20,850 nucleotides of DNA from a virus. The number at the start of each line of letters is the position of its first letter. Positions within the stretch are counted from its first letter, which is position 1. Both the position numbers and the translations under genes were made by a program. Positions 15,376 to 20,850 of the stretch are shown piece by piece. The notes beneath the pieces are model-generated. The model had not been told where the DNA came from, made no database searches, and worked only from the letters and a program-made list of their open reading frames with translations. The stretch is from the IMG/VR virus record IMGVR_UViG_3300025652_000697, positions 1 to 20,850 of that record; one strand, given 5' to 3'.

Positions 15376-15951
15376 CTATACTGCTGCGAGACGCGCTTGC
15401 GTATCGTAATAATCGATGCCGAAACCAGCTATTGGTTCGGCAACTTTGAATAATGTTTCTGTAAAACTCTCAGGTTGCATTGAGTTAATTCTGCTTTGCG
15501 CTTCAGATTGGAATGCAAGTTTGTCCATTTCGTTCTGGGCTTGCATACCTTCTAGGCGTTGCGAAACACGGTCTGTAAGTACACCCTCAGAACGCTCAAA
15601 GTCATTTATAAGCTGTTCTACATTTGCGCCTTGCACACCTGCCCCTGCGGCTGCAGCTATTGCTGTGCCTTGAGAGCGCATCGCCTTTAAGTCAGCATCC
15701 ATTTTTTGTTGTGATGCTTGGATTTGTTCTTGGACAATTCGTAAGTTTGCCTGTTTAGATTTTAAAAAGTAAGCGTCTTTGGCTGCATTGGCGTTACGAT
15801 GGACAGCTTCATTCTTTTTGTTTGCTGCGTCTATTGACCCTGCAACCTGCGCAATCGTAGATATGCCTTTTATAGCCATTGATGCTGATGATGCAGCTGC
15901 AGCTGTTCCACCACCACCTGCTACAGCAGCCATTGTCATTGGTTCACACAT
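15376..15951 (-). CDS. Internal virion protein (T7 gp14-type)
   Basis: The 191-residue protein begins MCEPMTM, typical of this family. An Ala/Gly-rich hydrophobic stretch (about 8-40) could insert in the outer membrane during ejection. A long helical Gln/Asn-rich part follows, with RIVQEQIQASQQKMDAD, and then a short C-terminal domain. In T7, gp14 is ejected and forms the outer-membrane pore. The ATG overlaps the stop of the upstream gene by eight bases (ATGTGTGA). Length is near that of T7 gp14 (196). Confidence 0.92.
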   Translation of the reverse strand: MCEPMTMAAVAGGGGTAAAASSASMAIKGISTIAQVAGSIDAANKKNEAVHRNANAAKDAYFLKSKQANLRIVQEQIQASQQKMDADLKAMRSQGTAIAAAAGAGVQGANVEQLINDFERSEGVLTDRVSQRLEGMQAQNEMDKLAFQSEAQSRINSMQPESFTETLFKVAEPIAGFGIDYYDTQARLAAV

Positions 15952-16414
15952 GATTATTTATCCTCAGAAATTCATAAAAGGGTCTGTTTTCAGCCCCGTA
16001 AGTTTCGTGCTTGTTGATGAACGTGAAGCCCATCCAATCAAGCCACTTCATGTGGACAGTGTTTCGGGCATCTACACAGTTAAATAAGACAGTATATCCC
16101 TGACTTAACTTAGCCAGAGCTGCCTTACTGTTACGCAGAAAGGTCATTTGATGTTGATAGATGTCATCTGTTGCACACATCCAAATAATCCCTGCGTCTT
16201 CTAAATGGGACGCAACGACCCCACAAAGCCCAACTCGTTCACCTTGTGGTGTTCGTAGGGTCAATGTGAGGTCACCTATTTCCAAACTTTGCAGCAGGAC
16301 ATCTAGCGGCTCTTTTCCAGTTGCCGCCTGACATTCATTTCTATCTGCTGTTCTAAGTCTTGGAGATATGTATTTTACGTCTTCCACCGTTGTTGGTGTA
16401 AGTAATTTATCCAT
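15944..16414 (-). CDS. GNAT-like protein (T7 gp13-type internal virion/assembly protein)
   Basis: The 156-residue product looks like the DUF2833/T7 gp13 family, which has an acetyltransferase-like fold. Features are VEDVKYISPRLRTADRNE near the start, GERVGLCGVVA (about 57-67) and WLDWMGFTF (about 123-131), the usual last-helix position of GNAT proteins. In T7, gp13 is needed for proper virion assembly, and enzymatic activity is not established. The clear acetyl-CoA loop of active GNAT enzymes is not evident. It overlaps the tail tubular B gene and the gp14-like gene by eight bases each (ATGGATAA and ATGTGTGA). Confidence 0.85.
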   Translation of the reverse strand: MDKLLTPTTVEDVKYISPRLRTADRNECQAATGKEPLDVLLQSLEIGDLTLTLRTPQGERVGLCGVVASHLEDAGIIWMCATDDIYQHQMTFLRNSKAALAKLSQGYTVLFNCVDARNTVHMKWLDWMGFTFINKHETYGAENRPFYEFLRINNHV

Positions 16415-18761
16415 TAACTCTTCTTGATCTAAGATGCATATTTCCTTCCCACTCTGCCGATAAAAATTGGCATGGAAGGTGACTATTGCTCTCTATTATT
16501 ACTCTAATTCGGTCAGCTTTTGACATAACAGGAAACTTAAAATCTCCTGATGTGAGAGCATTTGCACCTAATGTACTTGTGCCATCACCAACAACAAAGC
16601 CACTAAACACGTAGTCTTTTGATGTTGCGCTGCCCTTTTGTTGTATCTTTACTGTAAAATCACCACTGTCTTGATAGCGAAGCAACCAGTGCTTTATCTG
16701 TAATCGTCCACCCGTAATGGCAACACGACCCCCAGTAGCAGTTGGTTCTTTTAAGGTTGGTTCAGAGAACTCATATGTCATCGAATATCTCTCACCCACA
16801 TAAAATTCAGTAGATGTATGATTGCCTGACACAACAATAGCTACTCCAGATACAGAGATATTAGGTAGAACAGTTCCTTGGCTTGAACCACGAGTTACAA
16901 CTACAGGAGATGTAAGTGCATATGGTGTGGTTATAGTTGTTTGGTTTGTTCCACTATTATATGATTTGGTAACTTCTGTATTTGTTAGCCTATAATCTAG
17001 CCTCGTTACATATGATTGGTTTGTATCAAAGCGACCTGCATCGAAATGCATTTGGAATAGAATTGTTTTACCTGCTTTGTTTGCAACAACAAATAATGAA
17101 CTCTCTATAAATTCAGCACTTAGTATTGTTGCGCCAGTGCAGGTATATTCAAACCAAGATGATTGAACCTTTTCCCTACCAGCCATGTGATATTTATATA
17201 TGTATATTTTACTGGGTTGTTGTGAGCTGAGGACAACTAAAGCATTCTCTGCTGTACTCGTCGCCATCTTATAAACACCATCAGGCACATACTTAGCTAC
17301 GTGAGCTGTCACATCTTGCGCATCAGAACGGTCAGTATCATCAATAACGTAGTATTCTCGAACTGAGGTAAATCCACCTCTTGTAGAAGGAAAATAAACT
17401 ACACTACCAGCACTAACAGGTCTGGATGTTGTACTTGATTCATACTCTGTTGTTTGGCTTATCGATGTATTCTTAGGTGTAATGAAATCTCCACCCTTCA
17501 AAATAAACTGAGTTTGGTCTGAGAAGAGTAATAATTTACGGTCAAATGGTATCGCATGTTTAAGTGCTGAAACCTTAACGTGACTGGCTGCAACATCGAT
17601 TGGGTCATTATCCAATAGACTTCTTGCAGTTGTTCCAAAGAAATCAAAATAATCTGATGTTCGTGACATAACTACATTCTCATCAGCCAATACACCTAAA
17701 CGGTTTTGGAAGAAGAAAACGTCTGTAATCTTTTTACCAACAAATGAAGGATTAGGAATAGAGATTTCATCTCCAACAGCCCTATCACCCCAGTCTGCTT
17801 GCTCAAAAGTAAAGTTACCATTGGCTTGGCGTATCAATAAGTGAGGCATTGTTGATGCATTCAGCTCAAATTGTATGTTTGGTTTAGCCCATTCAATCCA
17901 AGTACCAGCACCAATTTTGCTTTGCGTTCCGTTATCACTCACGAATTTTACATAGTAATCATCAAAATCGTTTGTTTGGTCACCTTGAATATGAGCAATA
18001 TATCCGTGTGGTGCTTGTCTTGGTAAATCATCAAATCTTTGAACTGTACCTACAGTTGGACTTAATGCTGTATCTCCCAAACTATCATAAGTTGCTAAGT
18101 CAAAAGAGGCGTTACCCGTTTTAGATATGACAACTGTTGAACCATCTGCTTGTGCTGAAAAGTTTGACTGACCATTTATCGCTGATGCCAAGCGTGAAGC
18201 TATATCATCTGTACGAGTTTCGACTTGGTTTGTTTCAGAAGTAGTTATATCCGCAGCTACGCTACCATCAAGATAAACTGTAAAGCGTTGATTATAATCA
18301 CCTTGTTTTACAGCTATCAAACCAGTGTATGGATATATTGGTGTGACCGCTGTATTCATTGCAACCGTTTGGTTTGAGTTCACAATGAATGTATAATCAG
18401 CAACGGTAACTGCCCTGAAATCAGTAGCAGGTGCTGAAGTGTTCAAGTACCCAGTACCATTAGGATATGTTACAGTTTTTGCATTCCCTGCTAAATCATA
18501 AATAGAAATCTGATTGCTTGCATTTATGAACATGAAATAGCGTTCATTTGCATCACGATTTATTAATTGTGTGAATGACCCCGTTGTTTCGGATGCACTC
18601 ATAATAGCCACATGTTCTAGCGGTGGTCGCTTTTGTAGTCCCTCAACCAGAGAAGGAAACGCATTTACTTGCACTTCAGCCTGAGACGAAAGCCTCAGAG
18701 CTGGTGATTGTTGCGATATGCCTTGTATCAAGTTGGGGATAGCAGAGCTTATCATTCCCAT
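16407..18761 (-). CDS. Tail tubular protein B (T7 gp12-type nozzle)
   Basis: The 784-residue protein matches the size of T7 gp12 (794). Its N-terminus is strongly typical: IPNLIQGISQQSPALRLSSQ, then QVNAFPSLVEGLQKRPPLEHV. The rest is beta-rich, with Asp/Thr/Ser loops, as expected for the nozzle that forms the tip of the short tail and carries fibre contacts. The motif ENVVMSRTSDYFDFFGTTA (about 355-373) is also common in these proteins. The ATG at 18761 overlaps the gp11-like stop (TAATG). Confidence 0.96.
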   Translation of the reverse strand: MGMISSAIPNLIQGISQQSPALRLSSQAEVQVNAFPSLVEGLQKRPPLEHVAIMSASETTGSFTQLINRDANERYFMFINASNQISIYDLAGNAKTVTYPNGTGYLNTSAPATDFRAVTVADYTFIVNSNQTVAMNTAVTPIYPYTGLIAVKQGDYNQRFTVYLDGSVAADITTSETNQVETRTDDIASRLASAINGQSNFSAQADGSTVVISKTGNASFDLATYDSLGDTALSPTVGTVQRFDDLPRQAPHGYIAHIQGDQTNDFDDYYVKFVSDNGTQSKIGAGTWIEWAKPNIQFELNASTMPHLLIRQANGNFTFEQADWGDRAVGDEISIPNPSFVGKKITDVFFFQNRLGVLADENVVMSRTSDYFDFFGTTARSLLDNDPIDVAASHVKVSALKHAIPFDRKLLLFSDQTQFILKGGDFITPKNTSISQTTEYESSTTSRPVSAGSVVYFPSTRGGFTSVREYYVIDDTDRSDAQDVTAHVAKYVPDGVYKMATSTAENALVVLSSQQPSKIYIYKYHMAGREKVQSSWFEYTCTGATILSAEFIESSLFVVANKAGKTILFQMHFDAGRFDTNQSYVTRLDYRLTNTEVTKSYNSGTNQTTITTPYALTSPVVVTRGSSQGTVLPNISVSGVAIVVSGNHTSTEFYVGERYSMTYEFSEPTLKEPTATGGRVAITGGRLQIKHWLLRYQDSGDFTVKIQQKGSATSKDYVFSGFVVGDGTSTLGANALTSGDFKFPVMSKADRIRVIIESNSHLPCQFLSAEWEGNMHLRSRRVNG

Positions 18762-19348
18762 TAAAGTATCCTACGTTTATTCCCACGGTTCATTACACGA
18801 GATACTGAATAGCTATCCATCATGTTGAAATCCGCTGTGTCCCCTTCAAAATCTTTTAGGTCAATCAGGGCTTTTTGCTCATCGCGAGAGACCATTCTAT
18901 GTATGGTTTCTGAGTTAAGCATTCGGTCTGAGAAGATACGTGCAGCTCTTGTTGTTATGTATTTTTTAACAACATCAGGAAGTTCTAAGAAATCCTGATA
19001 GTAAACTATGGATGCTTCTACGGTTGTAGTAAATTCATAGCTGCGTGTGTCTAAGTTAAATAATTTATCACCACGTATTACAGTATTGTAATCTGGTGTA
19101 TCGATACGTGCTACGTCAGCAGGTACAACGATAAAGTTAAATTCGTTACGGCTGAGGACAACTTTGTCTTCTGTGTTGAAATGCCAGCCTTGTGCTTGCA
19201 CCTCACGGCTCACTTCAGTTAAAACTTGGTTGGCTATTGTCACATCAGTAACTTGATTGCCTGTAAGTGTATTAACAGGTGCTTCGCCAATTGTTGTCAG
19301 CAGGACGTTGACCGCCTCTAGTACGGTCATGGACGATGGTTTTGTCAT
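18761..19348 (-). CDS. Tail tubular protein A (T7 gp11-type gatekeeper/adaptor)
   Basis: The 195-residue protein (T7 gp11: 196) forms the ring between portal and nozzle. The N-terminal TVLEAVNVLLTTIGEAPVNTL is characteristic, and later segments such as YITTRAARIFSDRML are typical of the family. GAGGACA lies a few bases before the ATG at 19348. It is the first gene after the capsid terminator, so its expression depends on read-through or an unseen promoter. It is directly joined to the tubular B gene. Confidence 0.95.
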   Translation of the reverse strand: MTKPSSMTVLEAVNVLLTTIGEAPVNTLTGNQVTDVTIANQVLTEVSREVQAQGWHFNTEDKVVLSRNEFNFIVVPADVARIDTPDYNTVIRGDKLFNLDTRSYEFTTTVEASIVYYQDFLELPDVVKKYITTRAARIFSDRMLNSETIHRMVSRDEQKALIDLKDFEGDTADFNMMDSYSVSRVMNRGNKRRIL

Positions 19349-19360
19349 GATGTCCTCATA

Positions 19361-19398
19361 AAATAAAAAAATGGGCTGACCTCATAAAGGCCAACCCA
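19361..19398 (-). terminator. Rho-independent terminator after the capsid gene (T-phi position)
   Basis: The minus-strand RNA pairs 19388-19397 with 19373-19382 in a ten-base stem with two G-U pairs and a five-base loop, plus one A-U pair outside. A U-rich tract follows (19361-19371, ten U in eleven). It lies between capsid and tubular A genes, the site of the T7 late terminator. The plus strand also has A and U flanks, so it could act both ways. Confidence 0.88.
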
Positions 19399-19405
19399 AA
19401 AAAGT

Positions 19406-20365
19406 TTAAGCAGTTTTGATTTCTACTGCACACTCAGGACGCAAGATGCCGTGGCCCATTGCGTACTTCGCAGCCATTAATGTACCTTGGTACATAACTT
19501 CGAAGTCACCTGATGTTCTTTCAACTGCCAAGTCCATTAACTTAACAGTACCCAACGCTTGCTTCTGCATTACAACAGCTGCAGTGTTTGTGAAGTCACC
19601 GTGGTAAGTATTCTGTTCACCAGCTACTGCTGATACGTTTGTTGATGGTACATTGTTAGATTTAACAATTTGAATACCAGCTACACGTAATACTTTACCA
19701 TCAGCGTAGACACCTGCTCCACCCCAATCACGGTTAATAACATCAGTTGTTTGTACCAAGTTATAATATTGTGAAGGTTTCATGATGGCTACACGTTCAT
19801 TCTCAGGAACGTCTTTCTCATCCATGATTTTAGCTGCTTCAAAGATTGATGCTGCTAATGATGCACCGTTTGTTTTAGCATCTGCATCAGTAATAGCTGA
19901 ACCACCGTTACCACCAGAGATGGTTGCAGAGGCACGAGCCGCTAATACAGCTAATTGTAAACAGCGAACATCAAATTGTTTAGCAAGAGCCATACCCAAT
20001 AGACGTGAGTATTCTGCACGTACATCGTAGTGGTTCTTAGCTTCATCGATGTTTGCGATGAATGTATCAGCAATCAACATATCATCAATATTTACAACGA
20101 TTTCATTATGTTTAATCGCTTGTGTACCCAATAAAGGTGTACCCACAGTGTGGTATGCAGCGTTTGCTTTACCTGTCACTGGGAATGAAGCTGACTTACC
20201 ACTCGAAATTGTTCGAGCAACATGTAAGTCTTTCATTACGTTTGTTTCGTCAAAGGCAGTTAAAACTTCACCAGCAAAGACTTTAAGAAATAAAGCATTT
20301 GTTTGCGTGTAGTTAGCTGCCGCAAGGTTTGCCGCGCCGAGGCGTGACGGAGTTACGTTTGTCAT
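19406..20365 (-). CDS. Major capsid protein (T7 gp10A-type, HK97 fold)
   Basis: The 319-residue shell protein is slightly shorter than T7 gp10A (345). The N-terminal part includes ALFLKVFAGEVLTAFDETNVM and the stretch SGKSASFPVTGKANAAYHT, followed by IDDMLIADTFIANIDEAKNHYDVR, which is typical of capsids of T7-like phages. The C-terminal AAKYAMGHGILRPECAVEI is also characteristic. AGGAAAAG precedes the ATG. There is no obvious slippery site and extension like the T7 10B frameshift; the stop is followed within a few bases by the terminator. Scaffold gene and two tiny basic genes lie upstream. Confidence 0.97.
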   Translation of the reverse strand: MTNVTPSRLGAANLAAANYTQTNALFLKVFAGEVLTAFDETNVMKDLHVARTISSGKSASFPVTGKANAAYHTVGTPLLGTQAIKHNEIVVNIDDMLIADTFIANIDEAKNHYDVRAEYSRLLGMALAKQFDVRCLQLAVLAARASATISGGNGGSAITDADAKTNGASLAASIFEAAKIMDEKDVPENERVAIMKPSQYYNLVQTTDVINRDWGGAGVYADGKVLRVAGIQIVKSNNVPSTNVSAVAGEQNTYHGDFTNTAAVVMQKQALGTVKLMDLAVERTSGDFEVMYQGTLMAAKYAMGHGILRPECAVEIKTA

Positions 20366-20489
20366 TATCTTTTCCTATGATAATTTAAGATTTAAGAATG
20401 ACTTTCGCTCTTACTAATCAGGGTTGTCATACGCATATGGCTCTGTCGTTCATTGTCGATAGTCTCAACCACCTAAAGAGGTGTGTTAG

Positions 20490-20627
20490 TTACTTCTTCT
20501 TTGCAGTCTTAGCTGCAGCTCTAAAATTTTTTGCAGTCGGTGCGCCTTTTGAGCCAACCTTGCGGGGTGTCCCACCTCTTGCACGTTTTGCGTGGATGTT
20601 TGCATATAAGCCAGTTTTTTTAGGCAT
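20490..20627 (-). CDS. Tiny basic protein, DUF6321-like
   Basis: A 45-residue frame begins MPKKTGLYANIHAKRARGG and ends in AKTAKKK. The motif GLYANIHAKR followed by GSKGAPTAKNF matches a small family of unknown function (DUF6321 as I recall it) that is widespread in marine phages, often near structural genes. The strong positive charge suggests contact with DNA or the capsid interior, which is inference. AAGGAAT precedes the ATG at 20627. About 124 bases separate its stop from the capsid start. Confidence 0.82.
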   Translation of the reverse strand: MPKKTGLYANIHAKRARGGTPRKVGSKGAPTAKNFRAAAKTAKKK

Positions 20628-20648
20628 GATTATTCCTTATGATAAATT

Positions 20649-20668
20649 GACGGGACTTTCGCCCCGCC
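20649..20668 (-). promoter_or_regulatory. Stable intergenic hairpin with GAAA loop, processing or attenuation site
   Basis: The minus-strand RNA GGCGGGGC-GAAA-GUCCCGUC forms an eight-base stem with two G-U pairs and a GNRA tetraloop. It lies between the two tiny genes. The downstream bases (AAUUUAU) are not a proper U-tract, so I call it an RNA-processing, stabilising or weak attenuation element rather than a terminator. Confidence 0.6.
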
Positions 20669-20675
20669 AGAATGT

Positions 20676-20735
20676 TTACTTTTTCTTTGGTGGACGGCCT
20701 CGTTTTGTACCGTAAGTACCCTTACCTTTTGGCAT
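20676..20735 (-). CDS. 19-residue basic protein with AT-hook-like motif
   Basis: This short frame reads MPKGKGTYGTKRGRPPKKK. RGRPPKK matches the core of an AT-hook, a minor-groove DNA-binding motif. Very similar tiny proteins beginning MPKGKGTYG occur beside capsid genes in marine podoviruses, to my knowledge without a shown function. A strong AAAAGGAGA site precedes the ATG by the right distance, which favours real translation despite the length. Confidence 0.72.
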   Translation of the reverse strand: MPKGKGTYGTKRGRPPKKK

Positions 20736-20747
20736 TATAATCTCCTT

Positions 20748-20850
20748 TTAAAATACTGATGAACGCCCTAGCTTTTCTTCAACGTCTTTGGTGTAAGCCG
20801 TATCCTTGCCATATCGTGGGTCTTTCATAGCCGCCACAACTTGCGCTGTG
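20748..20850 (-). CDS. Capsid assembly scaffolding protein, C-terminal fragment (T7 gp9 position)
   Basis: Thirty-three codons enter from the window edge and end at 20748; the start lies outside. The tail includes VVAAMKDPRYGKDTAY, then VEEKLGRSSVF. The MKDPRYxKDxAY...VxxKLxRSxxF ending is typical of scaffold proteins of T7-like marine phages, and the position before the capsid gene fits gene 9. Confidence 0.85.
   Translation of the reverse strand, partial: TAQVVAAMKDPRYGKDTAYTKDVEEKLGRSSVF

Noticed and set aside
19406-19430. Capsid frameshift extension like T7 gp10B
   Set aside because: The stop is followed within a few bases by the terminator and I see no slippery run near the end of the gene.
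20472-20485. Short hairpin CACCT-loop-AGGTG after the DUF6321-like gene
   Set aside because: Only five base pairs and no U-tract, so too weak to call a terminator.
20366-20489. Possible phage promoter (GAGACTATCGACA) upstream of the capsid gene
   Set aside because: Similarity to the CTATAG elements is slight and no shared flanking sequence supports it, although a promoter is expected here by analogy with T7 phi10.

Overview
The window is the structural and packaging end of a T7-like podovirus genome, with every recognisable gene on the minus strand. Read from high to low coordinates the order matches T7 genes 9 to 19: scaffold end, capsid, tubular tail proteins A and B, gp13, gp14, gp15 and gp16-like core/ejection proteins, tail fibre, lysis genes, small terminase, large terminase. 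The moderate-to-low GC, the DUF6321-like and AT-hook-like tiny proteins beside the capsid, the GTA-type holin and the GH108 endolysin suggest a marine phage of an alphaproteobacterium (SAR11 or Roseobacter relatives). The host is inferred, not shown.

Layout by region. 20490-20850 holds the scaffold C-terminus and two tiny basic proteins separated by a GAAA-loop hairpin. 19406-20365 is the major capsid protein, followed by a rho-independent terminator in the position of T7 T-phi. 9867-19348 is a tightly packed run of gp11, gp12, gp13, gp14, gp15 and gp16 homologues or positional equivalents; most junctions overlap by 1 or 8 bases. A UUCG-loop terminator follows at 9837-9858. 6549-9818 is a 1089-residue fibre with a T7-type base, about 340 residues of Ala/Ser/Thr/Asn repeats and a glycine-rich tip. 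3930-6528 is an accessory block: a tail-assembly-chaperone-like protein, then five envelope-directed proteins (one lipoprotein, two with signal peptides, two with a membrane anchor and coiled coil). 1077-3917 holds holin, endolysin, small terminase and large terminase.

Beyond the large terminase lies a 560-base non-coding region (517-1076). It carries a near-consensus sigma70 promoter pointing at two short unknown genes (1-180 and 229-516), weaker candidate promoters, a tandem 12-base repeat, an inverted repeat and three CTATAG elements. This looks like the genome-end and early-promoter region of a T7-like phage, so the window probably crosses the packaged genome ends in a circularised or concatemeric assembly.

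The least explained parts are the envelope-protein block, with its 149-base out-of-frame overlap between two exported proteins, and the structured non-coding region. No tRNA, CRISPR, insertion sequence or integrase was seen.
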